This document shows positions 35,501 to 46,440 of a stretch of 64,000 bases of DNA, one piece after another. How positions within the stretch are numbered: position 1 is the stretch's first letter; each line of letters opens with the position of its first letter. The notes under the pieces were generated by a model. The model worked only from the letters and a program-made list of their open reading frames with translations, had not been told where the DNA came from and did not search any database. The translations under genes were made by a program, and so were the position numbers. This DNA comes from Lineus longissimus (Eukaryota > Nemertea > Pilidiophora > Heteronemertea > Lineidae): positions 14,193,431-14,257,430 of the forward strand of contig NC_088322.1 in NCBI RefSeq assembly GCF_910592395.1. Reading direction: 5' to 3'.

Positions 35501-37236
35501 ATGTGCATGAATGAGCTCATTGGTGCATGTTCTTAATCATACGCATGCCGAACCAGATGCAAAAAACTAAACTTCTGCTGACCGTGCAATTTCTTCAAAG
35601 TCCTCAAAGGAGAAGTGGATGCATTCTACCACATTCTATCACAGTCCCAAGTGATACTGGCCTTTAAGCATCACCAGTGTATGTGCAGATCGGTCCGCAC
35701 AGTTTGTGTCTTCATACATCAATGGGATTGATCTGAGAATTGTCTATTGGGTGTTTAAAAACTTGACATATTTTCTTTTTCAACTTACTAAAATAGTTAT
35801 GTTTGTACTGATGTAAAAGACGCGGCTCAGATTCGAGTATTGGATGAATATTTTAGACCAACCCAAGCGATTTCACTTGGCGGTTATGTAATTGGAGAAA
35901 TATTTTTGTTTTGATTTGCCAAACTATGTAGCTGGACAAGAGGCCAGATTGATTGAACAAAAATGAAAGACAGAAAATTGTCAATTTTCCTATTGTCAGT
36001 TTCAAAGTATGTCACTGCTTCTTCAAGATGTACACTTTGTTAATAATATTCGTAGTGATTCATACCTCACACCCCTCCATTGTAGATATAGACCTGACCA
36101 CTCAATATGAAATACTCACTTTTGGAGCATGTCCTTTCTGTATAGAGGGGTGTAAGGTAGCCAAACAGTAACTGATCATGACTTGCATCAAAAATTCATA
36201 ACCAGAAATGATCAAGTTCAAATTCATGACTTTTCAATCCGCTCAACCAACTTTTTGAAGCAAATAATTGCAGAATTACAGAGATTCTGTCAAGCTTGCC
36301 ATGAAATATCATTTGATGAAGAAAGAGGTCTAGCAATCTTTCTTTGTTTGAAAAAGTTTAAAGAAATCTAAATTTAACTTGATGATGGTCTTCAGTTCAA
36401 GATGGGATATTTCTGGTTATAAATCTTTGCTATCATTTATAAATGAGTAAATCTTCTGATAATAATAATAAGTTGCAAACTGTGTGCAATATGTAGCATT
36501 TTAATGGCTATGTTGAAATAAAAACAATTTTACAAGAATCTTTTGTCAGCGTTTCCTTCAATTTCATTCCCATTTGTCGGATATCAGTGAGCTTCCTCAT
36601 TGCTCACGAACTGCAATGACAAGTTCTTCGATGTAGGAACTCACTTCAAGACATATAAAAAGACTGTCAAGACACTGACAGCATGATGTCAATTGCCTGA
36701 TGTAGGGCACCCAGACCCTTGAGTAGCCAAGGTGTGCTCCTTAGTACATAACTACATAGTGAAGGACGTGTAGCTTGGTATGATGTCCACAACCGAGCCA
36801 AGAAAAAACTGCCATGCTGCCTTGGCCCTGGCATCACTCTAATGTCTGTACCAGGAAAGGTAGCTGTGGTCACGGAAAGACATTAGGCAGGTTTCGCGAA
36901 CCAAACGAAGAGGTACAAACGGCGAAGTTTGCGTCATGTAAATGCATTTGATCGACGAATGTTTAACATTTCTCTGATTGCTTTTCCTACCAAATATAAC
37001 AGTTCCGTTGGTCGTCGTTCGCCCGGCTAGACCTGCCGAATGTCACAATCGTACGACATATGATTGTCAAATTTGATGCTATCAGTGGACTAGACTCATA
37101 TGCAGTCCATATCGTCATCCCATTTTTCCATAACACGACCTTTCGCAATAATTATTTTTGGCATTTTGTGGCACTGGCACTCGACTTGGCAGTCACAACC
37201 AAGTCCAAAGACAATTTAAACCAATTTATTTTGATG

Positions 37237-37719
37237 TCATAATGGCAGGCCTATAGGCTCAAAATCACCCAGTGAGTGGGTACACGGAAGGGTTAATTGA
37301 CTGTCCAATGGCAATGGGGGGCGGGCTTCCCCCATTGCACTGGTCCCCCCCCCAGCGGTAAATGACATGGAAGGGCTAGTTGACTGTCCACCGGGGGGTT
37401 TGGGGGGCTCCCCCCATTGCACTGGATAATATCATGACATCCATCGCCCCCCCCCCCCAGCAGTATGACACAGAAAGGCTAGTTGACTGTCCTCCCCAAC
37501 GCACTGGTTAAAACCTATGTCGACGGAGGGGGGTTTGGGGGGGGGGTGTCCCCCCATTGTAACAGCTGTAGTTGTTAGAGCTTGCACTGACTTAACATAT
37601 GCTCTAAGGGGGGGTTTGGGGGAGCTCCCCCGACATAAAAGGGGGTGCACTAAGTCTGTGACTTTACATATTAGCGCACCATGGCAGTGTTGATACTTAG
37701 TGTACCAAGTCCATGCCAA
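37237..37719 (-). repeat. G/C-run interspersed repeat, copy 1
   Basis: Runs of G and C (such as GGGGTTTGGGG) alternate with units containing GGCTAGTTGACTGTCC, seen three times near 37290, 37375 and 37476. The right part is the inverse of 46190-46430. On the minus strand both copies are open in one frame and give Pro-rich peptides (PPKPPSVDIGF). Confidence 0.85.
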
Positions 37720-38244
37720 TACTAGGCGTACTCTGTCTGAGCTGGATGTCGCTCTCCCAACAAAGCGACCATGTTTCTACAGGGTGGACCATGTCACTAC
37801 TGAATGTATCATTTCTCTACAGGGTGTGCCGAAGCTATTCATAAATGTATAGGTTTGAGAGTAAGGTACTGCCAAGTCTACAGCCGCTGGAACAGGGATA
37901 TGCATGAAATGACGTCGTGTCATTTTTGGAGGCAGGTAGGCCTCGCCTCCGCACCGGCTAGTGAGACCGAAGGAACGAAATCAGCGCCTCTAGTGTCGAG
38001 ATTGCATGATCTATTGTCGGACAAAGCTCGTAGTTGTGGTCGTCGTTAAATACTTCTCTTTCGTCATCGACTGCCCGTTGACTGAAGACTTTACACTTGG
38101 CCGACTTTCGGTCTTCCACACCTTCGGTTTGCAGAGACTTATTGAAGCTCAGTTTATAAAATGAATTGCCATCTGTCAATGATCCGCACAGAACAAATTT
38201 GGAAAATCAATGATATTTAATATCCTATTCATGGTACATATCGA

Positions 38245-38686
38245 ATTACAATCTCTGAATTTAACAAATAAAGCAAATACCCAGACACTTATATCTTAGA
38301 TTCACAAAAGCAGTATAGTAGTGGACAGGTTGATTTCATCATAGAGGTTTTCATTGTCAATCACTATTCACACCTATTCATTATATCCAGTCATTGTTTA
38401 GACTCCTATGTTGTCCATTTTATCATATTGATCATTCCAGGAGATATGACGAAGCCAGTCCACTACGTCTGGAGTGTAGTCACTGTTACAATAGTGTTTT
38501 ACAATTATCACATAATATGCAAACGTCTGATCAAATCACCTGCATCAGCAGTTATAAATTTGAAACAGGATGGAGTTCCTCTGATTGGACAATTCACAGA
38601 AAGACAAAGTTCTTGAATATCACTGAAGAGTAATCCACTGTCAGTTGATTGAAAGCAATGAAAGCATTGCAGTTGGAACCATGCAC
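38245..38686 (-). other. Downstream of the coiled-coil gene
   Basis: Nothing certain. Two overlapping + strand ORFs at 38394-38633 show no domain and look like chance. Confidence 0.4.
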
Positions 38687-38725
38687 TTACACCCTGGTTC
38701 CAGTGTCATTATCTCCTTCCTTTAA
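38687..38725 (-). CDS. coiled-coil gene exon 9 (candidate terminal exon)
   Basis: A good acceptor (TTGTCTTTGCAG) in the right phase gives 12 codons and TAA at 38687-38689. A donor-like GGT|GTAAGT overlaps the stop, so a further exon is possible. Confidence 0.45.
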   Translation of the reverse strand, partial: LKEGDNDTGTRV

Positions 38726-41700
38726 CTGCAAAGACAAAAGAATGGGCCTCAGATGAAAATAGAAGGAGAAGTAGTTTGAAATAAACTTGTGATCATTACT
38801 GTAAACCAGCAAATGTTCACCGTTTACCAGTCTTACTTTCGGTAAGGATTGTGGAGAAGTTCTTTTTTCTGTTTTCCTAGATGACTGAAGACAAAAATAG
38901 CTTGGCTAGACATTTTTGGTACAAGGAAAATAGGGGAGATATTGTTTACTTCAGGTAATAGCAGATGAGAAAAATTTCATAGCAACGGATCTTTGAGAGT
39001 GATGAATGATATGGACATGAACCAATTTGTAATCATTATCAACATCATCACCAACAAGTCATACACTATAACAATATCACTCATCATCATCATCATCATC
39101 ATCACCATTCCATACAGGAGAAGGAGTTCCACTAATTACTGCCAGAACCTGTGTTAGCCACACAGCCTTTCTCTCTCTCAACTTAGGCATTATCAATTTA
39201 CCACATAATGAAGCGGGAAAGGATGTTAGTACTTCATTCATATCAACTCACCAGACTGTCATTTGTCGCCTCATCTTGATGTTCTGAACCATTGTGGGCA
39301 GGAGCAGCAGTAGCAGTAGCAGCATCTTTGTCTAGAGAGGTGTCATCAATGTTTGGACTCTTGGTGGAAACAACCCCATCGCTCTCACTATGGAGGTCTT
39401 CTTGGACTTCGGGAGAGTTGCTTATCGCAGCTGCATCTGCACCATGACCGTCACCACCATCATGACTCTCAGTAGCGTCGTCCCTGCTGTCATTTGTCGC
39501 CTCATCTAGATGTTCTGAACCATTATGGGTAGGAGCAGCAGTAGCAGTAGCAGCAGTAGCATCTTTGTCTAGAGAGGTGTCATCAATGTTTGGACTCTTG
39601 GTGGAAACAACCCCATCGCTCTCACTATGGAGGTCTTCTTGGACTTCGGGAGAGTTGCTTATCGCAGCTGCATCTGCACCATGACCGTCACCACCATCAT
39701 GACTCTCAGTAGGGTCGTCCCCGCTGTCATTTGTCGCCTCATCTAGATGTTCTGAACCATTATGGGTAGGAGCAGCAGTAGCAGTAGCATCATTGTCTAG
39801 AGAGGTGTCATCAATGTTTGGACTCTTGGTGGAAACAACCCCATCGCTCTCACTATGGGGGTCTTCTCGGACTTTCGGAGCCTTGCTTATCGCAGCTGCA
39901 TCTGCACCATGACCATCACCACCACCACGACTCTCAGTAGCGGCCTCCCCATTGTCCACAGATTGAACTTGACTTGGCGGGTTCTGATTTTTCACTGCTG
40001 CCTCCTGCTTGGCTTTTTGATCGGAATGTTTTTTATTCTTGTCAGCATCAAAGTCCGTCGTTTTACCGGTTAATCCTCCAGTTCCAGCACCTTTATCAGT
40101 TTGACCATCCTGAGGCGTTGGATTCACAGCCCCATTCTTGTCCCCAACAGTCACTTGGTTTTCCAATCCATTGCGTTCAAGCTTTGCAAGCCTGCTCTTC
40201 AACTCTGTTATTTCATCACAAAGCTTTTTAATTGGTTCTTCCCAAGGTTCCCCTAAAGAAACAACAATGGAAAGACTTGTCACCAACTAATAACCTGAAG
40301 GACACACAGTGTCAATACTTATATATTTGCCTTGCCACCCATTCGCTTATATTGAAGTCAAAATCCTCATTTTGCGGTTAAATCCCGGCTAAAATTCAAT
40401 TGGAAGACCTGGGTCTTATGACAATATTTGGCTTTGCATAGATAACCCATCAAGGGATCCATCAGGCTCATCGAGAAAATTCTTGATTCTCATAATTTTG
40501 TAACAATACTTTGAATGTAAGTAATCTGACTGAATCAAGGCTATACTATCGTTGCTAAGAAACATTTATACAAGAGCAACAATAACCAAAACATGGAGAG
40601 GAATTTGATAACACTGCTTCTGACACCATATTGGAATAGGTTCTGGCACATGGGACTGATGATGATGATGATGATGATGACGATGAGTTGGCAAACACGT
40701 ACATATCACATGAGATATGCATTTTGTGAGAAACGGGTGGACAATTTCGAGGACAGACACAGGCAGCATTTTCTATCAGAACAATCTTGTTGAAAAATTT
40801 ACACAATTCTTTCGACTTTAACAGTTTAAATAAACTAAGCCTCATTTGAATTTGCACATAGGTGCACTTGTTAAGTCCATAAGTCTCAATTTCAGCATCA
40901 ATCGGTTTGTGTACTAAACTCGTGGCTGGTGCTAGCGCATTTGTGTTCAGGCCACACAGGGCATCTCTTCAAGACGTGAGACCTGGTTGTTACCAAATCA
41001 TGGTACAAGTAATCAAATGCACTAATAGTGAAATCCCTACCTTTGTTGAAGCGCTTTGGGGCTTTCTGATTCGGTTTTCCACTTAACTGCCAATGTTCTG
41101 ATGAGCCTTCAAATAAAAGAGAAATAAATGATAAAAAGGAAACGTTCAGGACACCCTCGAGACTGACAAATGATGTCCTTTAATAGAGGGGTGTCCTCAT
41201 TACAGAGGTCAGAATGGAGACAACCAATTTGAGACCAAAACAAGTGTCCTTAACAGAGAGGGTGGCTTTAATAGAGTGGTGTCCGCTAAGGGAGGTTCCA
41301 CTGTTTTTGCAGAATGTTTGTGAGTAAACTGAGGAGGTATATAATCAGTGTGACAGAAAGTAGTTACGTATCTTCTCATACAAGAGATTCTTTTGACACT
41401 CAACCGGTATTACCTGCATGAGCATTTTCTGCACCCTGCTTCTGATGGCCAGCTTCATTGTCCTCAGTTTCTGTATCGTCATCGGAGAACATCTCCTCGC
41501 TTTGTTGATCCTTGACAGATTCTGCTTCCCCTGTCTTGTCTAGAGAAGATGAAAGAAACACATTAAAGATTTTCAGCAAAATTCCTGATGATAAAACACA
41601 TTTTCCGAGCAAAATATACCTTTACCCCCGATTCCATTTAATCTAAGTTCCTGCTTCATACTCAAGTGTTGATCGTAGGCGTTGTTTTCATGAAATCACC

Positions 41701-44700
41701 ATGTTTGAACTGGTCATGAATGCCGTATGCCACCAGATAGTATATTACAGGGATTTCCTACACCGGGTCGGCTGATGATAAAACGGAAGTACGGTTGTCC
41801 CAAAGAAACGAGGCGATGTTCTTTTGAGGAAGAAATGCTAGCGGATTGACAGACGTGGGGAAGCATCTCTAAGCAGGCACAGAACTGAAGCGGATTTTTC
41901 TTGAGGAGGATGCCTCATGCACTGGTCAGCACTGGAGTAACAAGGCCAAAGTATGTACGCCATCAAGTTCGTACGACGAATAATCCAGAGAAGACTTAAT
42001 ATGACACAAGAACACAAGCTTTCTCTGATAATATACTGCACAGTGCAACAATTAAGTGAATCACTTGAGGTCCTGAATAAAGAGCGTCTTTAAAACACTT
42101 TTTTCGAGAATCACAATGTTTCAGCATCACAGCGGTGAGATCAATATATGACTTGGGACAGTTAGGCAGGTGAAGCAAGCATCTGTGCTGACCACCCTCT
42201 AGCCACACAAGACTTGTAAAAAGTGGACTAACTTTCATTAGGACGCTGGTCCTGAGCATGTGTACTACTGGTAGGCGATCTTAATCCTTCTTTAGGTGTC
42301 TTATCTTTTTCCAGTTCGGTGGTAAGCCTTTCTAAATGCTTCATGCTCTCCTTCAATGAATTATTTTGGGTTGCTAGATAAAGGAGTAGGATGACGGCAA
42401 CAGCATGAAGTAAGAGGTGCTGATCAACTGAAACGAAAGAGATGGTCAAATGAAAAGTAAGCAAAGACATTGTACTTGAACTAGCAGTACTACAAATGGT
42501 GGCCCAAAATCGAAAGTTTTTTTAGCCTTGCCCTTGACATGTATACATGTCAGCACTGATGTAGTCTACAGCGAGGACAGAGGGTGATTCTCGGATGTAT
42601 CAGAAAGGTAATCAAATGTTCTCCAAACTAGCACCTTCTTAACAGAACCTCTGTAAAGTGGGAGCACTGCATTTCATACACTCAATCTTATGCAAGGACA
42701 TTTTGTTTTGATGGACTCCGTTGGTATCAAAAGGTGTCTTTATTCTTTTCAAGTAACTGCCATCACTACAATCCCACACCATTCATCGAACCAGATTCAA
42801 AACGGGTGACGGGCATTACAGCACAACTCACAGTAAGAATATGGAGTCCTGTCTGTTCCAACAGTCTTTTGACTGGCCTGGTTCTCATTCTGTAAACTTT
42901 GAATCCTATTTTTATACTCAGAAAGCTGATGCACGAGATCACTGTAGTTTGACTGGCAAATAGTCTCAGTATATCGCAAATTCCTGAATGAAGTCTGTGT
43001 GTCCTCTAGTTCTAAATCGAGTTGATCACGATGCTTTTTTAGATCGTTTATTTGTCCTTTTAGAAATTCAACGTGTTTCGTTGCCTGGATGGATTGAGTA
43101 CCACCACAGTCTATAAGCTGAAAGGATGCAAGCATACATCTGTCAGAAACATAGAAAAACTTTGTGGGCACTATGAATATGATATGAATCAACAAATATC
43201 TGTACATCAAAAGTATTTTCAGGTATTTGCGCGTTGATCTTAGACCCCCTTTATTTCCAAGGTGAATCCTCCACCAACAGTTGGGCAACTGATCCACAGT
43301 GATGACTCTTCTTGAGTCAGTCAGGCTTTCATAGTTTGTGGATGTGACAAGTCGGGACCGAGTCTTCCCCCTCTCAAGAACAGTCAATGATTGCCAGGTG
43401 ATTCTGACCTAGATTTCATATTCAGGAGACAGAATCGATACTATAACAGCAATAATGGGTGATATGAATAAAGACGAGCAAATGCTTTTACTTCAATTTT
43501 GTACAGAACGGCCTAGTGTATATGTACATGAAGTTTTAGATAAAAGCACTTGCTAGTCTTTATTCATATCACCCAATATCACCTGATTGAAAAAAAAAAA
43601 TGTGTAAGTTACCTTGTCCTCGCATTCTGTCAGATTACTTTGTGTCTGCTGGAGTTGTGCCTCGCCTGCCTTACATCGCTTGTCCTTCTTCCGACACTCG
43701 GTCTGCTCACGAATCAACAAGTTTTCATATTCCGTGGCCTGAAATGAGGGTAGTAAACATAACCTTTCATTGTGCTCGGATCCTGCTTGACAACCTGACC
43801 CACAAAGCCTTTGACATCAATTCGTAAGATGATGATACAAAAGACTCCTCGCACTGGTGATCAGTCGGTTAGCCTCTCCTCCCGTCACTGCCAACACATG
43901 ACTCCTATTTCTACACGAGGTGCAGCCACTGTATTGAGGTAGGCTATCGGAATCGTCTGGGTGCCATTTTCTCCCCCCTGAATGGCAATTCCTCAGCAAC
44001 AGAGGGTAAGAATGGCATTTCCTTGCTAAGAGAGCAGAAGAATGGCATTTCCGCAGCCAGCTACAGAGGATAAGTATATCATTTTCTAGGCCACATAGAG
44101 TAAGAAAGGCATTCTTTGTCACAGAGTAAGAATATTTCTTTCTATTACCTCTCCTTTCAGGTAGTCCTTCTCCTTCTTCAACTTCTCAATATCGTTTTTG
44201 AGTTTTTTGCCCGAATTTTGACAGTCTACAAGTTGTCGTTTGACATCATCAGCATCTGCAGCCTTCTGATTGGCTTCTTCCAAGTCTCTGTTGCATTTTT
44301 CTCGCAGAGACTAAGACAGAGAACAGACATCAATACACATCACTTCTTGACATTGGAATTTACATGTACATATGACTGATGGCTTGTCTCATTTCACAAA
44401 CAACCTCCCTTCAGACATGACCATTTTTAGGAGAGCTCTACACTGATGAGAATGTTCCAATCATATAAATTGTGTCACATAATCATATCATTAATTATTG
44501 AATTGGAAATTAGCCCTTTAGCCCATTTTGATTATACGGTAGAACCTCCCTTAGTGGACACCTCTCTATTAAGGACAACCTGTCAGTTTACGACACTAGG
44601 TTTGGTCCCAAATTGGTTGTTCCTATTCAATTCAATTTGACCTCTTTAATCAGGACACCAATTGTCACGCTACTGTACATGCAAGTCAGCAGTCTTGGCA

Positions 44701-44899
44701 GTGGCATATGTCTCTGTATCAAGGACTCAGCTGCTTTACCAGAGTACCGCATCTCATCTCGACTTTAAATACCTACCTTTTCAAATTTGAAATCTTTTTC
44801 AATATCATCACAGCCTCCCAACAGGGTGTGTACAAAGCCAAAACATGACGTTGTCACCGCAAAGAGGAGGCAGAGGGCTATGATTGCTTGTCTTGTCAT
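38687..44899 (-). CDS. Coiled-coil membrane-associated protein with acidic 77-79-aa repeats, 9 exons, unidentified
   Basis: Nine exons joined by GT-AG sites in consistent phase (123, 162, 126, 286, 195, 126, 66, 1001, 39 nt; 2,124 nt, 707 aa). Start at 44899 (MTRQ). Residues 6-22 are hydrophobic (signal peptide or anchor). About 30-230 is Lys/Glu-rich with heptad-like Leu spacing, so probably a coiled coil. About 236-252 is hydrophobic (LLLHAVAVILLLYLAT). The tail is acidic and Ser/Thr/Asp-rich, with a short coiled stretch (IKKLCDEITELKSRLAKLE) and three repeats. A short N-terminus, hydrophobic segment, coiled coil and acidic tail recall Golgi GOLM1-type proteins, but that is architecture only, and the second hydrophobic segment does not fit. 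The gene is convergent with trio. The last exon is the weakest call. Confidence 0.75.
39080..39106. repeat. (ATC)n microsatellite
   Basis: About nine ATC units between exons 8 and 9 of the coiled-coil gene. Confidence 0.85.
39252..40252 (-). CDS. coiled-coil gene exon 8 (1-kb repeat exon)
   Basis: Acceptor TTTCTTTAG, donor CTG|GTGAGT, 333 codons. It starts with a short amphipathic coil, then a Thr/Lys/Gln-rich stretch and three tandem repeats of 77-79 codons (period 231 and 237 bp), the first-translated copy being the most diverged. If not spliced it stops three codons on (VS then TGA). Confidence 0.88.
39257..39960 (-). repeat. Three tandem 231-237-bp coding repeats
   Basis: Units start near 39257, 39488 and 39725. 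Unit lengths are multiples of three and the copies are nearly identical, so the array has expanded or homogenised in frame. Confidence 0.9.
41041..41106 (-). CDS. coiled-coil gene exon 7 (66 nt)
   Basis: Acceptor TTATTTGAAG, donor AAAG|GTAGGG, phase 1 at both ends. Found by phase and splice sites. Reads HWQLSGKPNQKAPKRFN. Confidence 0.7.
41150..41310 (-). repeat. Interspersed repeat (CTCCCTTAGTGGACACC family), copy 1
   Basis: Minus strand carries GGAACCTCCCTTAGCGGACA and later TTAAGGACAC. It matches 44533-44680 in opposite orientation. Confidence 0.75.
41414..41539 (-). CDS. coiled-coil gene exon 6 (acidic)
   Basis: Acceptor TCTTCTCTAG, donor GCAG|GTAATA, phase 1. Acidic (MFSDDDTETEDNE). 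Confidence 0.8.
42233..42427 (-). CDS. coiled-coil gene exon 5 (second hydrophobic segment)
   Basis: Acceptor TTCGTTTCAG, donor AAA|GTTAGT, phase 1. Codes the hydrophobic LLLHAVAVILLLYLAT followed by a charged helix. If the weak donor is not used, the frame stops at once, giving a short isoform. Confidence 0.75.
42832..43117 (-). CDS. coiled-coil gene exon 4
   Basis: Acceptor ATCCTTTCAG, donor ACT|GTGAGT, ends in phase 1. 95 codons of coiled coil (FLKGQINDLKKHRDQLDLEL). Confidence 0.85.
43457..43574. mobile_element. 118-bp hairpin MITE in intron 3
   Basis: GGGTGATATGAATAAAGAC at the left pairs with GTCTTTATTCATATCACCC at the right, and the pairing extends with single mismatches to TGCTTTTA. 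Confidence 0.85.
43613..43738 (-). CDS. coiled-coil gene exon 3
   Basis: Acceptor CTCATTTCAG, donor AAG|GTAACT, 42 codons in phase 0. Coiled-coil-like with several Cys (EQTECRKKDKRCKAGEAQL). Confidence 0.85.
44149..44310 (-). CDS. coiled-coil gene exon 2
   Basis: Acceptor TCTGTCTTAG, donor GAG|GTAATA, phase 0, 54 codons. Strongly charged and coiled-coil-like (IEKLKKEKDYLKGE). Confidence 0.85.
44533..44680 (+). repeat. Interspersed repeat (CTCCCTTAGTGGACACC family), copy 2
   Basis: Begins near GGTAGAACCTCCCTTAGTGG and shares the CCAAATTGGTTG segment with copy 1. A similar degraded start occurs near 13265. Confidence 0.75.
44777..44899 (-). CDS. coiled-coil gene exon 1 (start, hydrophobic N-terminus)
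   Basis: ATG at 44897-44899, 41 codons, donor AAG|GTAGGT, phase 0. Begins MTRQ followed by the hydrophobic stretch AIIALCLLFAVTT. Confidence 0.75.
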
Positions 44900-45580
44900 G
44901 GCTTGAGAACTGAAATGGGAAATTAATTCAAGAATCATTGCAAGAAGAGGGGGGGGGAAATCAGAACATCAAACTCACCGTGCATGAATTAAGTCAATTA
45001 TTATTCGGGACAATTGTACGCACGCATGCCCTCTATAGAGCTATAGGAACTATGAACAAAAATTGCACTGGATACAGTATGTCATTTGGGAAAAAATATT
45101 CGTGACGAACTGCCCCGCCTGCCCACCCATCGATCTATAAAATAGTAGGTAGCAGACTTTATATGAGAGAGAAAGCCAATAGACCTAGATATGACGAGCC
45201 CATATCTTCACACAGTTCAATAATGTGATCGATGGCTATCGACGAAAGTTGATTCATCACCATAATCATTCATGCACGCCAATGAGGAACCGGCGTAAAG
45301 ATTAATGCCAGTGGCAGCGCCACAATCGATCGTACCTTCTGACGCCATGACGTCATTGTCTGGTCTGTTGACGTCGCATGAGGTCAATCACGGGAAACCA
45401 TTGCATACATTTTTGCACAGGATTTCAATAACAGAAAACGTGCCCAATAACTGGCATCGCGCATATTTTCCGCTGGTGGGCGCTGGTGGACGCTACTGTA
45501 CTGGACGCTGTTTAGGATGACCGGGTCGTAATCTTTACTGGGCAAAACCGGCTTGAACTTCATAATAAAAAGTCCCCCAA

Positions 45581-45657
45581 CACATTTATTTTTGTGTGAC
45601 AGACCTTCTTTGGCATATAAGTATGGTCTGTACTTACTAAGACACCGTTCTTGATAA
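45581..45657 (+). repeat. 77-bp repeat, inverted partner at 48023-48100
   Basis: Contains GACAGACCTTCTTTGGCATA and GGTCTGTACTTACTAAGACA. The reverse complement is at 48023-48100. Confidence 0.85.
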
Positions 45658-45779
45658 ATTCACATTCAAATATACACGTCAGAATGATGAAAACTAGGAA
45701 ATAACATGTGAAAAATCCATTCCCCGAATTCGAAACTTGGACTTTTCAAGTGGGGACTTCCAGATTCTATATTTAGTTT

Positions 45780-45863
45780 CACGGCCGCTGTGGAAATTTT
45801 CTCGTCAGCCTGGCAACAACGAGCAAAAGTAAACTTGGCGAGGAAATTTCCACAGCGGCCGTG
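45780..45863 (+). mobile_element. 84-bp foldback MITE, copy A
   Basis: Ends CACGGCCGCTGTGGAAATTT and AAATTTCCACAGCGGCCGTG are inverse complements. Confidence 0.85.
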
Positions 45864-45997
45864 GGAAGGGTCCCTGAGTTTCTGAGCATATGCTGCAACC
45901 GTTGCAGGTCCAATATCACAGAATTTGTCACTAATAAAAACGTGAGAGCCAAATAACGTGGTCTGTGAAGTCTTTGGTCTGTAGAATAGACCCTGTC

Positions 45998-46080
45998 CAC
46001 GGCCGCGGTGGAAATTTTCTCGCCAAGTTTACTTTTGCTCGTTGTTGCCAGGCTGACGAGAAAATTTAACAGCGGCCGTC
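45998..46080 (-). mobile_element. 84-bp foldback MITE, copy B
   Basis: An inverted, slightly diverged copy of the element at 45780 (CACGGCCGCGGTGGAAATTT start). Confidence 0.85.
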
Positions 46081-46189
46081 AGTCCCCACTTGAAAAGTCC
46101 AAGTTTCAAATTCGGGGAATGGATTTTCCACATGTTATTTCCATGTTTTCATCATTCTGACGTGTATATTTGAATGTGAACTTAATATG

Positions 46190-46440
46190 TAAAGTCAAGA
46201 ACTTAGTGAGCCCCCCTTTAGGTCGGGGGAGCTCCCCCGAACCCCCCTACGAGCATATGTTAAGTGCAAGCTCTAACAACTACAGCTCTTACAATGGGGG
46301 GACACCCCCCAAACCCCCCTCCGTCGACATAGGTTTTTACCAGTGCGTTGGGGGGAAGCTCCCCCCAAACCCCCCCGGTGGACAGTCAACTAGCCCTTCT
46401 GTGTCATACTGCTGGAGGGGGGGGTGCGATGGGACCATCC
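46190..46440 (+). repeat. G/C-run interspersed repeat, copy 2
   Basis: Inverse copy of 37440-37700. CCCCCCAAACCCCCC-type runs alternate with AGCATATGTTAAGTGCAAGC, CTCCGTCGACATAGGTTTT and GTGGACAGTCAACTAGCCCT. Open in the same frame (PPKPPSVDIGF, PPNPPGG). Confidence 0.85.

Larger units (their letters stand above)
31779..36540 (+). other. trio 3' UTR and downstream DNA
   Basis: AT-rich, without supported genes. Several AATAAA sites occur (32436, 36517). It holds a small MITE at 32503-32599, a possible foldback at 32149-32246 and a (TA)n tract near 33655-33683. Confidence 0.5.
36541..38686. other. Intergenic region between trio and the coiled-coil gene
   Basis: No gene supported. Apart from the G/C-run repeat at 37237-37719 I see only short chance ORFs. 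Confidence 0.55.
40253..44776 (-). other. Introns of the coiled-coil gene
   Basis: Intron 7 (40253-41040) holds a (GAT)n tract near 40658-40684. Intron 6 and intron 1 each hold one copy of an interspersed repeat, and intron 3 holds a hairpin element. Introns 2, 4 and 5 show nothing notable. Confidence 0.6.
45659..46180. repeat. Large inverted repeat with ~200-bp arms
   Basis: Left arm 45659-45863 and right arm 45998-46180 are inverted copies, separated by about 134 bp. Each arm carries one copy of an 84-bp foldback element at its inner end. Confidence 0.9.

Noticed and set aside
34855-36371. Four ORFs of 60-100 codons downstream of trio
   Set aside because: AT-rich composition, no domains and no splice context. 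They are probably 3' UTR or intergenic chance frames.
38394-38633. Overlapping + strand ORFs near the end of the coiled-coil gene
   Set aside because: No domain or convincing splice pair, and they lie in the probable 3' region of the minus-strand gene.
39855-40231. Plus-strand ORFs with hydrophobic stretches opposite the repeat exon
   Set aside because: Shadow frames of the minus-strand exon 8. The coding strand is fixed by splice phase and repeat periodicity.
40555-40857. ORFs with Ser, His or Met runs
   Set aside because: They are translations of a (GAT)n microsatellite in an intron.
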